DNA from: Clostridium sp. UBA1056 | GTDB taxonomy: Bacteria > Bacillota > Clostridia > Clostridiales > Clostridiaceae | Assembly (NCBI GenBank): GCA_002316385.1 | Contig: DCDL01000050.1 | Location: 1-64,000 of the forward strand | DNA length: 64,000 nt | Direction of reading: 5' to 3' | Shown: in pieces, positions 45,947 through 56,060 of the stretch | Layout: each line of letters starts with the position of its first letter | Numbering within the stretch: the first letter of the stretch is position 1 | Translations under genes and position numbers: made by a program | Notes under the pieces: model-generated | What the model saw: the letters and a program-made list of their open reading frames with translations, nothing else | Told to the model about the DNA's origin: nothing | The model's database searches: none

Positions 45947-46612
45947 TTACTTGTTCTTTTGGATGAAAATATAAGCTCTTAGCTTATCCAGTTCATCTTC
46001 AACTATATTTAATTCTTCTGAATCATCTTCAGTATCAATAGTTTCATCAACTTCATTAGTATCTTCTACTTTTTCTTCAACCATACCTGAAACTTCTTCT
46101 GAATCTAATTCAATTGTAAATATTCTTATCTCTTTAGCTTCTTCACCTTCAGCTCTAATTTCAGCTAAACTTCCACTATAAGCTGGGATTTTATCAGTAG
46201 TCAGCAAAGAAACCTCTGATAATTCAATATCTTCTAGCAATCTTCTGATACAACCCTTATTAGATTGTTCTTTCTTCTCTTTTAAAGCTCTAAATCCAAA
46301 ACTACATCCTGATAAACCTTTCCTTTTTATTGATTCAATAGCAATTTCACTAGTTATATCAACTGCAAATCTTAATCCTATTTCATCTTCATAAAGCTCT
46401 AAATTATCTTCAGTAGAAGCTATTTGATTATTCCAAGAATGATTAAGTAACATTGGAATAGATTTAGCTTTATGTAAGGCTCTTTTCCACATACCTTTCA
46501 TTGTTTGTTCAACAAATCTTTCACCATTCTCCATAAGAACTTCTGAATCTCTCTCAGTAATATTTACATAGCCTTCAATATGAACTGAGTTATCTCTTAT
46601 TTCATATCTCAT
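45947..46612 (-). CDS. HK97-family prohead protease
   Basis: 221 residues. MLLNHSWNN holds the catalytic histidine near 72, GCSFGFRA the serine near 116, and LSEVSLLT is the usual following strand. The acidic tail (about 165-205) is a scaffolding-like extension. It cleaves the capsid delta domain during head maturation. Confidence 0.88.
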   Translation of the reverse strand: MRYEIRDNSVHIEGYVNITERDSEVLMENGERFVEQTMKGMWKRALHKAKSIPMLLNHSWNNQIASTEDNLELYEDEIGLRFAVDITSEIAIESIKRKGLSGCSFGFRALKEKKEQSNKGCIRRLLEDIELSEVSLLTTDKIPAYSGSLAEIRAEGEEAKEIRIFTIELDSEEVSGMVEEKVEDTNEVDETIDTEDDSEELNIVEDELDKLRAYIFIQKNK

Positions 46613-46630
46613 ATTAAAAACTTCATCTCC

Positions 46631-47872
46631 TTATACTGCTTCATCTATAACTTCTTCTTCCTTAACTGAGTTTTTAACATTTTGAGTTGCACCAGTATTA
46701 GGAGTATAAACATTTCCGTTTGAAGGGTTATAAAGTACATCAGCAAGATTAAGTTTAATCATTCCATCTAAGCCTTCTATCTTAGGTAATTTCTCAATTG
46801 CTCTCACTTCATTTATTTGTAAGAAGCCTTTTTGAATCCCTTCTGAATAAGCTTCATATCTTTCTTTCATTGAAGCTTTCATAAGGTCTATTAAATCAAA
46901 TGCAAAGTAATATCCTTGTTCCTTTTCTTTAGACATTAATAGATTTTTATTTAGCATCTTCTCTATTTTATCTATTATAGGAAGTATTTTACTCTTAATT
47001 AATATTTTCTCATGCTCCTCTTTAGCACAACCAGTTGCTAGTTCATATGGAACTCCTAAAACTGAACAAATTTCATTATCAATTAGTTTAGTATTCTCAT
47101 TAACTTGAGCTTGTTGATTAGATGTTGATATAGGCTTATAGGTTACACCATCATTCAGAATAATAGCTGATTCTCCATAAGCTTTACTGTTAATATCTCT
47201 CCAGTTTTGCTTAATACTTTGTATAGCTTGTTCACCAAGCTTTTTAGCACTTTCTAAAACACCTTTTGGTATATTTGATGTTTTAGCTTGTGTTTTTTGA
47301 TTCGTTATAATATAGTAAGCTGATTGTAATAATATTTTGTTAGTATCAATTATTCCAAATCCAGTTGCTCCATCTTTTGAGTCATTTAGTAATGATAACA
47401 TTTCCCAAGATTCTATTTGCTTTCCATTTACATTAAAAGCAACATCTTTAAAGATAGCATCATGGTTTTTAAGTGGAGTTACTACTGAATTTTCTATGTA
47501 TCTTAAGCTCTTAACTTTAGTTCCAAGTTTCTCAATATAGATATATCCCTCTCCACTGACAATCATATCTTTTATAATATTCTTCTTCATATCAAAACAA
47601 CTAATAGTATCACCATTATCATTGTTTAAAAGCTTGATTCTAGTATCATCTTTAACTTCTATAACTTGTCCATTTTTATCTTTTCTGTACAACTTAATTG
47701 GTAAAGATGCTATTTTATCTCCAATTAAATCTACACAAGTTTTAACCATTGGAATCTCCAATGCAACTCTTGCATCAATAGCAATATCTTGATCATTTGT
47801 CGTTAATAGCAAATCATCAATAGTCATAACTTTAGATTCAACTTGTTTACTTCTTCTGCTAAATATCCCCAT
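46631..47872 (-). CDS. Phage portal protein (HK97 family)
   Basis: 413 residues. The sequence has ALEIPMVKTCVDLIGDKIASLPIKLYRK near 40, then FDMKKNIIKDMIVSGEGYIYIEK, and VLGVPYELA near 280. It forms the dodecameric ring through which DNA is packed and ejected. It lies between terminase and protease, as usual. Confidence 0.92.
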   Translation of the reverse strand: MGIFSRRSKQVESKVMTIDDLLLTTNDQDIAIDARVALEIPMVKTCVDLIGDKIASLPIKLYRKDKNGQVIEVKDDTRIKLLNNDNGDTISCFDMKKNIIKDMIVSGEGYIYIEKLGTKVKSLRYIENSVVTPLKNHDAIFKDVAFNVNGKQIESWEMLSLLNDSKDGATGFGIIDTNKILLQSAYYIITNQKTQAKTSNIPKGVLESAKKLGEQAIQSIKQNWRDINSKAYGESAIILNDGVTYKPISTSNQQAQVNENTKLIDNEICSVLGVPYELATGCAKEEHEKILIKSKILPIIDKIEKMLNKNLLMSKEKEQGYYFAFDLIDLMKASMKERYEAYSEGIQKGFLQINEVRAIEKLPKIEGLDGMIKLNLADVLYNPSNGNVYTPNTGATQNVKNSVKEEEVIDEAV

Positions 47873-47891
47873 AAAAATTTTTTCTCCTTTC

Positions 47892-49583
47892 CTAGGCTCT
47901 TTGAACTACGAAATCATCAATACTATCAATAATTGCAATATTCATCAAATATAAAGCATTAATTGTTGATACTATACAGTCAATTTTCCCAGTTGCTAGT
48001 TTCTTTTTAATCCAAAGATTCATTGCATCATCATATGTTACTTTCACATTAGCAAATTGACTTAAGTAAAGATTGTTCTCTTCAAACTTAAATCTGCCAT
48101 TAAGAATACTTTCCTGAAGTAATTTAACTGCTGGATGTAAGTGCTTCGAATGTTGAACTACTTCAACACACTCATAACCTTCTCTTGATATTTTAGCCAT
48201 TGAGCTTAAAGCATTGAACCTATCCCATCCAGTTTGAATTATGTTAACTCCATACTTACTATCTAATTTCATAATGAACTCTTCAATGAACCCATAGTCA
48301 ATAACATCCTCACCACAAGCAAAGCAATTTCCTAATTCAATTTCTTTGTAGTAGTTCACCTTCTGTTTTATAGAAGCTTCACTAACTTTATTCTTAGGTA
48401 AAAATGCCCACACCTTAGCATAGATAGTTCCAGTATCTTCATCATAAGTAACCATAGATACTGAAGTTAAATCTGTTGTCATTGATAAGTCAACACCAAC
48501 AAATACATCTCTTCCATACCAATCAAAGCTTTCTTCCGTAACTACACAAGCTTTAACCTTGTCCATATCTACAAATGGTTCACTGATTATTGAAGGCATG
48601 AAGTGATTCATATGTTTAGTTAAAAACTCAGCTTCTTCACCTTTATTAGATAATGCTTTCTTTCTGTTATCTCTAATCTCATTGTAATTAGCTTCAATTC
48701 TCAATGGATTAGACATATAAAGTCCTTCATCATCCCATAAGTGTTCTGCTGAAGAATAATAAAGTAAAGAAAACATTCTATCATCTTCAATGATTCCTTT
48801 GTAAACTTTCTTCATATACTCTAACTCCTGAAGCATGATAGACTTATCTTCTGCATATGCAGTAGTTAATTTAAATCTTAAAGGATTTCTAACTGATAAT
48901 TGACCTGATTTCATAGCATTAATATTGTCATAACTAGTGAAAGCTCCAACTTCATCTGCAATAAAAGCTGAAGGTCTTATTGCATTATTATTGTTTGCAC
49001 TTCCAGTTCTAGGTTGATAGAAACTATTTGTTAGAGTGCAAGCTAATTTGCCATTTAAACTTTTTGGAACTTTGAAACATTTCTTTACCGCTGGTGACGC
49101 AGCGATAATTTGTGACATTGCTTTTTTTACTTCAGAAGCTAATTCTCTATCTAAGCAAATTGAATAGAACTCTGAGAAATCATCCTCTGTCATAAGTAAA
49201 ATTATCATTATCAATCCTGCTAAAAATGTTTTCGCATTTTTTCTTGGAATAAACATAGTAATATCTCTATGCTTGAACCTATTTTCATCTTCTTTAAATC
49301 TCCACCCAAAGATATTAACTATAAAAAAAACCTGAAAATTGTGCAAACCATAAAGTATTGGAGTACCAATAACATTTAGTCCAGTTGCAAAATTCAGGAT
49401 TTTCAATAAGTTTTCTACTATCTTTAAATGTTGCTCAGATAGGAAATATTTAAAATCATCTTGATGTTGTCTTTCTAAATCTCTTAGAAACCATTCACAC
49501 TGAGTCTTAACTTCTTCAGTAGCAAATTCTTTACCACTAATTACTTCTTTAGCATATTGGATAGCCATATCTAACAATTTCAT
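47892..49583 (-). CDS. terL: Terminase large subunit
   Basis: 563 residues. The ATPase domain has FIPRKNAKTFLAG (Walker A variant near 112) and SAFIADEVGAF (Walker B near 215). The nuclease domain has VFVGVDLSMTTDLTS with metal-binding aspartates near 375. This HK97-type subfamily usually works with P27 small subunits and an HNH protein on cos ends. It overlaps terS. Confidence 0.93.
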   Translation of the reverse strand: MKLLDMAIQYAKEVISGKEFATEEVKTQCEWFLRDLERQHQDDFKYFLSEQHLKIVENLLKILNFATGLNVIGTPILYGLHNFQVFFIVNIFGWRFKEDENRFKHRDITMFIPRKNAKTFLAGLIMIILLMTEDDFSEFYSICLDRELASEVKKAMSQIIAASPAVKKCFKVPKSLNGKLACTLTNSFYQPRTGSANNNNAIRPSAFIADEVGAFTSYDNINAMKSGQLSVRNPLRFKLTTAYAEDKSIMLQELEYMKKVYKGIIEDDRMFSLLYYSSAEHLWDDEGLYMSNPLRIEANYNEIRDNRKKALSNKGEEAEFLTKHMNHFMPSIISEPFVDMDKVKACVVTEESFDWYGRDVFVGVDLSMTTDLTSVSMVTYDEDTGTIYAKVWAFLPKNKVSEASIKQKVNYYKEIELGNCFACGEDVIDYGFIEEFIMKLDSKYGVNIIQTGWDRFNALSSMAKISREGYECVEVVQHSKHLHPAVKLLQESILNGRFKFEENNLYLSQFANVKVTYDDAMNLWIKKKLATGKIDCIVSTINALYLMNIAIIDSIDDFVVQRA

Positions 49584-50059
49584 TAAATCTCTTCACCTCT
49601 TAATGCTTTCTTAAGTAATTCATTAGCATCATCTTCAGTATTAGCTAATAATGCTAATTTACTTCTATCTGCTGGTGATAATCCTAGCTTAGAAGCAAAC
49701 GTATTAAATATCTGAGAATACTTCTGATAAATACCTACTGCTTTATGAGAATCAATATTAGTAGCACCAGATTTATTAGTGTATTCAACTAATATTCCTT
49801 CAACATTAAGAATCTCAGAACATTGTTCCATTCTTCCTAAAGCTTCAGCAACTATTGTTACAGTGAATACATCAGTACCACATAAAACTCCATCAGGCAT
49901 ATTTCTTACTATTGCTCGATAATATTTTCTACCTCTTGCATCTAAATGAGCTGGAGGTTCTTCTTTTATAGTTGAAGTTCCTTTAAGCTTATTCTCTTGC
50001 TCAATTCTTCTTTGCTCTTCATCTTTTGTGATTACACCAGTTTTGAGCTGAACTGGCAC
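49583..50059 (-). CDS. terS: P27-family terminase small subunit
   Basis: 158 residues from GTG at 50059. PAHLDARGRKYYRAIVRNMPDGVL and SKLGLSPADRSKLALL are P27-type DNA recognition segments. The best ribosome site (AGGAGG near 50083) is 8 nt before an in-frame ATA at 50074, which would add the residues GRNP. The true start is therefore uncertain. Confidence 0.85.
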   Translation of the reverse strand: MPVQLKTGVITKDEEQRRIEQENKLKGTSTIKEEPPAHLDARGRKYYRAIVRNMPDGVLCGTDVFTVTIVAEALGRMEQCSEILNVEGILVEYTNKSGATNIDSHKAVGIYQKYSQIFNTFASKLGLSPADRSKLALLANTEDDANELLKKALRGEEI

Positions 50060-50189
50060 AGGGTTTCTTCCTATTGTAATTACCTCCTTTTCAAATACTT
50101 ATCCCCACTTACCTTATTTCTAAGTATTTTTTTATGTACGAGTAGGCTTGTTCTGTGGCTTGCCTATTTAAATCCATAAAACAATATTA

Positions 50190-50198
50190 CGGGGGGGA
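50190..50198. other. G-run between terS and HNH genes, possible cos core
   Basis: CGGGGGGGA stands out in very AT-rich sequence between the terminase small subunit and the HNH gene. cos phages with HNH proteins often have GC-rich overhangs near these genes. Evidence is only composition and place. Confidence 0.2.
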
Positions 50199-50203
50199 TT
50201 CTT

Positions 50204-50587
50204 CTATTTATTTTTTAATTCATTTGTAAATTGTTTTAATTTTTCTTTATTATTTATATTTCTTTTATGTATTTCTGAATGGTGAAATTCACAAACTGGA
50301 ATCAGATTATCAATTTCATATCTTAAATCCCACTCATCATTAATAGGAACTATATGATGAACTGCATCAGCATAAGAAACTTTTCCTATCTCTCTACAAA
50401 TAATGCACATATAATTATTATCTTTTTTTACAAACTCTCTAAGCTTTTGCCATCTTGAAGTTGAATAGAAACTCATTTGTTTTTTTACATATTCACCATA
50501 AGTTTCTCTTCTTTTAGGCTTCTTATCACATATCTCATTTGTTCTGTGTAACTTACCACAATAAGCACAACTTCTAATCCTTGCCAT
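50204..50587 (-). CDS. HNH endonuclease next to terminase
   Basis: 127 residues from an ATG with AGGTG upstream. Two CxxC pairs (CAYCGK, CIIC) and the core HHIVPI...NLIPVCEFHHSEIH form a zinc-stabilised HNH fold. In HK97-like phages the HNH protein is required with TerS and TerL for specific cos cutting. Confidence 0.88.
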   Translation of the reverse strand: MARIRSCAYCGKLHRTNEICDKKPKRRETYGEYVKKQMSFYSTSRWQKLREFVKKDNNYMCIICREIGKVSYADAVHHIVPINDEWDLRYEIDNLIPVCEFHHSEIHKRNINNKEKLKQFTNELKNK

Positions 50588-50671
50588 TAAACACCTATTC
50601 CTTTTTAAGTACATATCTTTTAAAATTAGCAGTAATATATAAAAAGAGTGGCTAAATAAATAACCACTCTC

Positions 50672-50968
50672 TTACCACAATTTAACTTTATCAATATTAC
50701 TATCCTTTAGTTCACAAAGATTCTGCAATGTTTCTGCAATCTCTCGTGCATCATCATATTCTTCTGAATCTATACTCTCTTTTACAGATGAAGTAAATTC
50801 TAATATTAATTGATCAATAACTTTATCACTTACTTTATAAAGTTCAAATGGTCTTTCTTCATTCTTAGCAAAATAATTTCCTTCAAACTTTCGAAGTGTA
50901 TTTAAATCTAAGTCATATATATAATCTGATTTTTTTATAATGTTACTATTTAAAATCACTCTAACCAT
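50672..50968 (-). CDS. Hypothetical phage protein
   Basis: 98 residues with an acidic helical C-terminal half (SSVKESIDSEEYDDAREI). GGGAG precedes ATG. No family recognised. It is the first gene after the hairpin-rich non-coding block. Confidence 0.5.
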   Translation of the reverse strand: MVRVILNSNIIKKSDYIYDLDLNTLRKFEGNYFAKNEERPFELYKVSDKVIDQLILEFTSSVKESIDSEEYDDAREIAETLQNLCELKDSNIDKVKLW

Positions 50969-51570
50969 AATTAAGCTCCCTCTCTTTCTAAATATCTAGC
51001 ATTAATTTCATTAACAATTTTTTAATTTCTTTCATCTTCTGTACTAAATCCTTTCTATGTATAAAACAAAGAGAACTATTACACATGAAGTGTAAAAGTT
51101 CAAAAAGGTAAATCCGTTAAGACTATATCTAGCATCATCACTAGAGTGAATTTTATATCTCAATCAGGTTGTGTTTTCTAATAAAATTAAGGATAATATT
51201 ACATTCAGAGGTATTTATGTCAAAAATTATAGAACACAACTTGATTCAAATAAAAAAATAGAGAGCTGAATAATAACTATTCTAAACCCTCTATTTATAA
51301 AAATTATGAATTTGAAAACATTAAAAGATTAAAATAGAATTTTAGCATATATCACTATATTGGTATCATAGCTAATTTAAAACCACTAAACATATGGAAT
51401 CTTTATCACTGCCAAAGGAGCGAAGCTCCGACATTATAACTTATCACTAATTTTGCTTTTTAAACTTAAATTATATTTTAAAAAAATCTCTACCATTTAT
51501 ATATTATAGTCACTTTATATATTATAGTCACTTTATATAATGGTACTTTACTGAGTAAAGCACCATTTCA

Positions 51571-51604
51571 AATCATACATCGGAGTTAACTCCGATGTAT
51601 GATT
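51571..51604. terminator. Perfect 34-nt palindrome
   Basis: The 17-nt half AATCATACATCGGAGTT is followed at once by its full complement. It can form a cruciform or act as a strong terminator or protein site. No loop spacer and no T-run. Confidence 0.4.
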
Positions 51605-51658
51605 TGTCGAAGCTTTTGCGTTTTTTATTAAAAAATAAATTATAAATGATATTTAAAT

Positions 51659-51726
51659 AATAGTATACATTTTCATTTCTATAATAATATTAAATATCAT
51701 CTAGGGAAATGAAAATGTATACTATT
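51659..51726 (-). terminator. 21-bp stem after the 354-residue gene
   Basis: The arms at 51659-51679 and 51706-51726 pair perfectly around a 26-nt loop. It lies 12 bp beyond the stop codon of the leftward gene and likely ends the early transcript. Confidence 0.6.
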
Positions 51727-51737
51727 TTCTATCAAAA

Positions 51738-52802
51738 TTAAGCAACATTTTTAGCTTTTATATCAATTAATATTCTATCTAAGCCTATTACACCATCTTT
51801 ATCAATAAAACACCTTGTTAATTGGTTTGTTTTATTCTTTATTACTTCATCTATCTCTTTAAATCCTTCATCTGTTTTTGCTATTGTGTCTCCATATTTC
51901 ATCGAAGCTTTAATTGCTTTTGTATTAGCACTCTCTATTGCATAATCTAACTCAATTCTATCTATTTCTCTTTTTATACCTGCTCTTGTTAGCCTAATTG
52001 TGTATAAGGGTATATAATATAAAATATTACTTTCTTTTCTTATTATTTTATTGCATTCATCATAGAATTTATTTCTTCCAAATTCAGCAAAATACTGATT
52101 ATAAGTTCTACTATCTAGCACTCTATTTCTTACATCTAATAAAAACTCTATTTCTCCTTCTGATGCATCACAAATAACTTTGACTATTTTGTATTTTATC
52201 TTACCATTCTCTATTACCGGTTCTCCTAATTTATTACATATAATAGAAGTTTCCCATTTACATATTTTATAAGAATCCTTATCCCAAGTTATCAAAGCTT
52301 TTTTCTTCAAATAATCTAGTGAAGCTTCTATATGATATTTGAAACCATCCTTTGTTCTACTAAAAAAGTCATACATTATTGATTCTTCAATCTCTAAATA
52401 TTTTGAAGCTTCAGGTATGTTATTTCTACCTACTTTCCAATCTTCATTTATCATATTTAACATTTCAGCTACTGTGACAAATGAAGCAGTTACTACGTTA
52501 GAATCAGCTTCATATAAGGCATTTAATAGTTGAATAGTTAGTTCTTCTCTCAATAGTGGTTTGCTACCACCTCTATTATCAACTTTCTCAATTTTATTAT
52601 CAAGAACTTCAACAACCTTATATTTTACTTCCCTTCCCTCTTTAAAAGTCTCTAATACACATTCGGTATTAGCCTCTCTCAAAATAGCTTCTTTAATATT
52701 TTTCGCTAACTTTCCGCTCTTGGCATAAGATTGCTTTTGCTTATCTGTCCCCCATTTTTCTACTACTTCTTTTGTTGATAATATAATTCCTTCTTTTAAC
52801 AT
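51738..52802 (-). CDS. Phage protein of unknown function
   Basis: 354 residues. Start chosen at the second ATG because GGAG is 9 nt away. It is mixed alpha/beta without clear motif. STKEVVEKWGTDKQKQSYAKSG near the N-terminus may be a helix-turn-helix. It directly follows the RNA polymerase-like gene on the same strand, so it may assist transcription or replication. Confidence 0.5.
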   Translation of the reverse strand: MLKEGIILSTKEVVEKWGTDKQKQSYAKSGKLAKNIKEAILREANTECVLETFKEGREVKYKVVEVLDNKIEKVDNRGGSKPLLREELTIQLLNALYEADSNVVTASFVTVAEMLNMINEDWKVGRNNIPEASKYLEIEESIMYDFFSRTKDGFKYHIEASLDYLKKKALITWDKDSYKICKWETSIICNKLGEPVIENGKIKYKIVKVICDASEGEIEFLLDVRNRVLDSRTYNQYFAEFGRNKFYDECNKIIRKESNILYYIPLYTIRLTRAGIKREIDRIELDYAIESANTKAIKASMKYGDTIAKTDEGFKEIDEVIKNKTNQLTRCFIDKDGVIGLDRILIDIKAKNVA

Positions 52803-52888
52803 AATCATTATCTCCTTTTTATATTTAGATTTCTTAGGTTATTAATACTAAATATAACTTCCACTTATTTGTGGAAGTTATATCAAAA

Positions 52889-55800
52889 TTAAACTTCTAT
52901 TCCTTTTATCCATATTGTATAGCTTCTATCATTTTCTTTATAGTGATCAATTATTAACTTAGCACCTACTAATGAATAAAGATTAACTCCGTTGTTAGCA
53001 CCTGATATATATACTTTACCAATTCTTTCTTCTGAACTAAGAATTACATATAAATCTCCATTTGTATTATCAATGGCTAAACTAATATAATCAGTGATAT
53101 CAACAATAATATCTTTACTACATCCAAATTTAAATTCAGTATTAGTAGGTTGAATATCTTTCTTAGTTTCAAATCTCTCTAACTCTTTATTTCCTATAGA
53201 TGTAACCCCCAATTTTCTTTTAGCTAACTTCCAATTTTCAAATAATAGTGAAATTGACTCTTCTGAATCTAATTTTTCTAAAACTGCAAACTCAGAATAT
53301 TCTATACTACACATTACTTCTACATATTTAAAGTAAAAATCAAAAATCCAACGTTGAATCCCATTATTATTTTTTCTATCCATAAGTCTAAATAAAGCTA
53401 CACATACTACTTCTGCTAAATAATTTTCATTAATCTCTAGTGCTACTCTCTCAGCCTTAAAACACATTGTTTTTGTCATTATTGCTCTTACTTCATCACT
53501 ATGAAGTAACTCTCTAACTTGATTACCATTAGCATCTAATAATGGTTCATTGGTTTCATACCACTCATCAGTACCTTCTATTTGTTCTGATCTAGTAACT
53601 AAATATTTTTTATCTCTTTCTTTTCTTTGTGAAGAATAATGATTAAAGCTCTCTTCTATTAACTTTTGAACTTCTATAACTTCTTCCTCATTAACTTCAA
53701 AAGTATTAGCCACTTTAAATAATTCTTTAAATATATCGCTATTCTTCCAGCTTGTATTATTCTTATAATATTCAACTCTAGCTAAAATACCTTTCCAGTT
53801 ATCGTTGCTGAACTCATTCCATTTAGCATAGCTTTCTAAAACCGATTCCCCTACTTTATTAAGAGTAAATTCATTTACTTCTTTATCAGGTAAAAACTTA
53901 AAGTAATAAGGTTTTTTATAGCTTTTCTTTAGAGCTTTTATATAACCTAAATCAGGTAATATACTAGTTTTAGGCGCATCTATTGCAATTTGGGATGCCT
54001 CTACTGTTCTATAGATAGCTTCTTCTAATTCATAGAATTGATTAGCAATTACTTCTTTAACTATTTCTCTTGGTAGATTCATTGTTCTTTGTTGTTGTCC
54101 AAACCAACTCCAAAACTCTTTCTTTTGTTCGTCAGTTGGAATAATATCTTTAAAGTAGTTTTTATATGTTATATTTTTACCCTCAACATAAACCCCTAAA
54201 TCTTGAGCTTGATTTGATATACAAGCATTGGTTATTGCGACATCCCCAATAATATTACCATAGTACTTAACATTTGCAGTTGTTCTAACATTCCAATTAT
54301 AAGCTTCTGTACTAGCACCTATTGAATCTAAATTGGTTGATATAAAGTGTAATCCATCTTCTGGAGGTATTATTGCATTAATTAATACATCCTTAGTAGT
54401 TGTAAAAATTGTATCTGTATCATAATCAGCTCCACTAATTGTCTTAGCTCTTATATCCTTAGCATTGAATACACAGAGTTCTTTAGTCCAATGACCACAA
54501 TATTTTTTATATAAATCATTTTCTACAAAGTCCATAATTCCACATTCATTAAATGAACTTAGAGGAAACCTACAATTTAGAATTTTTTTATCTTCAGTAT
54601 TACACCAAAACTCATTAGCTTTTAATTCATCATTTATTTCTTGAATAGGATGCTCTTTAACATCTTTTCTATTCATAACAAAATTTAATATACCTAATGG
54701 TGCATTTACTATAGTCTTAAAATCACCTTTTACAAAGAACTTACCTGAACATAACTCTTTTACTGAACGTTCCACCATATTATCTAAAGTTCTCCTAGTC
54801 CAAGGAAGTTTATAAAAACGCTCAAAGTCCAATGTTAATAAGTATTTTAATTTATCTGATAACTCTTTATCTGAATCACTCTCTTCTTCATCTTCAACAC
54901 CTTCACTTATTGCTCCTAAGAACTTATATATACAATCTCTATCACCTTTTAAAACTCCACTTAAGAAGTCATATGTATCCTTAGTTATCTCACTATAATC
55001 TTCTGCATTTAATCCTAATTGACAAAGTAACTGATATGAAGTTCTTTTAATTTTTGCTGGTTCTTTCTTTGAAGTTTTAGTTATAAATAAAGAATCCATT
55101 ATATCTGCTAATTCTTCAGGTCTAGAAGTTTCATACTTCTCTAAACTTATCTTACTTGCCCACTTACACATTGAAGGATTAAGTATTATAGTATTTTCAT
55201 CTATCTTAATCCAATTACCCCACATATCCTTTGCTTCAAGTTGTCCATTTACTTTTCTTAAAGTATCTGTATCTCCTTTATACATATCATTGAAGTATTT
55301 TATAAAATCTACTGATACCAATAAGCCTTTTAATGCAAGTTTTATAGACCTAACCCCTATAAAACATGGCTCGTAACCTAATTTAAGTTCTTTTGATACT
55401 CTTCTCATAAGTGCTGGACTTGCTATACCACATCCATCTGCAAATACTGAATAATGCTCATAATTTTCTTTAACTACCAATTTATCATTTTCAAATGTCT
55501 TTATACTTTGGATTGTCTTATATTTAACTTCAGGTAGAACTAAATAGTTAGGCTTTATGTTAGTATGATAGCTTGAACTTAGGAATAAACTTAATCTTGC
55601 AGTTACATCTTTATTAACATTTACTCCAGTTTTACCTTCTAAAGAATCTAACCATCCACAAGATACTATTGATTCATATTGTTTAACAATTTCTACTACA
55701 TCTTCTCTAACATAGATAGCTTTATTATTTTTCATATCTGAAGGAGTTGATAAGTAAAAGTAGTATCTTGAATCTCCTATGGTTAATGGCAAATCTTTAA

Positions 55801-56011
55801 GCTTCAAAGCTTCATCTTTATTTTCAAACTTAACTTTAATCATCCAATCTATTCTTTCTATTTCATCAATATTTAAATTCAATCCCCTAAACATCATCAT
55901 TAACGTTGGGTTCTCATTAATTACTATTTCCTTTGTATCAAAACCATAGTTTCCAAGTCCATCTCTTTTTAAATTTACTTCAGTTGTTATAAATCTCTTT
56001 AATTTTTTCAT
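52889..56011 (-). CDS. YonO/QDE-1-like single-chain two-barrel RNA polymerase
   Basis: 1040 residues. Motifs of the RdRP/YonO superfamily occur in order: VFADGCGIASPALMRRVSKEL (about 189-209), then FIGVRSIKLALKGLLVSVD (about 217-235, with the conserved KG), NCRFPLSSFNECGIMDF (479-495), and SGADYDTDTIF (526-536). The last equals the catalytic DxDxD loop (NADFDGD in cellular beta-prime; DYDTD here keeps all three aspartates). Relatives such as SPbeta YonO transcribe phage late genes as single polypeptides. Leftward of it lie the late genes. Assignment is by eye, not by search. Confidence 0.75.
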   Translation of the reverse strand: MKKLKRFITTEVNLKRDGLGNYGFDTKEIVINENPTLMMMFRGLNLNIDEIERIDWMIKVKFENKDEALKLKDLPLTIGDSRYYFYLSTPSDMKNNKAIYVREDVVEIVKQYESIVSCGWLDSLEGKTGVNVNKDVTARLSLFLSSSYHTNIKPNYLVLPEVKYKTIQSIKTFENDKLVVKENYEHYSVFADGCGIASPALMRRVSKELKLGYEPCFIGVRSIKLALKGLLVSVDFIKYFNDMYKGDTDTLRKVNGQLEAKDMWGNWIKIDENTIILNPSMCKWASKISLEKYETSRPEELADIMDSLFITKTSKKEPAKIKRTSYQLLCQLGLNAEDYSEITKDTYDFLSGVLKGDRDCIYKFLGAISEGVEDEEESDSDKELSDKLKYLLTLDFERFYKLPWTRRTLDNMVERSVKELCSGKFFVKGDFKTIVNAPLGILNFVMNRKDVKEHPIQEINDELKANEFWCNTEDKKILNCRFPLSSFNECGIMDFVENDLYKKYCGHWTKELCVFNAKDIRAKTISGADYDTDTIFTTTKDVLINAIIPPEDGLHFISTNLDSIGASTEAYNWNVRTTANVKYYGNIIGDVAITNACISNQAQDLGVYVEGKNITYKNYFKDIIPTDEQKKEFWSWFGQQQRTMNLPREIVKEVIANQFYELEEAIYRTVEASQIAIDAPKTSILPDLGYIKALKKSYKKPYYFKFLPDKEVNEFTLNKVGESVLESYAKWNEFSNDNWKGILARVEYYKNNTSWKNSDIFKELFKVANTFEVNEEEVIEVQKLIEESFNHYSSQRKERDKKYLVTRSEQIEGTDEWYETNEPLLDANGNQVRELLHSDEVRAIMTKTMCFKAERVALEINENYLAEVVCVALFRLMDRKNNNGIQRWIFDFYFKYVEVMCSIEYSEFAVLEKLDSEESISLLFENWKLAKRKLGVTSIGNKELERFETKKDIQPTNTEFKFGCSKDIIVDITDYISLAIDNTNGDLYVILSSEERIGKVYISGANNGVNLYSLVGAKLIIDHYKENDRSYTIWIKGIEV

Positions 56012-56060
56012 AATAAAGTACCTCTCTTTTCTTTTTACTTTTTCATATGTTTTTTATAAA

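Larger units (their letters stand above)
50969..51737. other. Hairpin-rich non-coding block between replication/RNAP and structural modules
   Basis: 770 bp without a convincing gene. Structures seen: AATCAGGTTGTGTT (51162-51175) with AACACAACTTGATT (51233-51246); GGAGC-GAA-GCTCC (51417-51429); tandem copies of TTTATATATTATAGTCAC-like units (about 51496-51538); TGGT-CTTTACT / AGTAAAG-ACCA (51541-51565); a perfect 34-nt palindrome; and a 21-bp stem. This could be a late-gene control region, an origin or an RNA. Confidence 0.5.
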
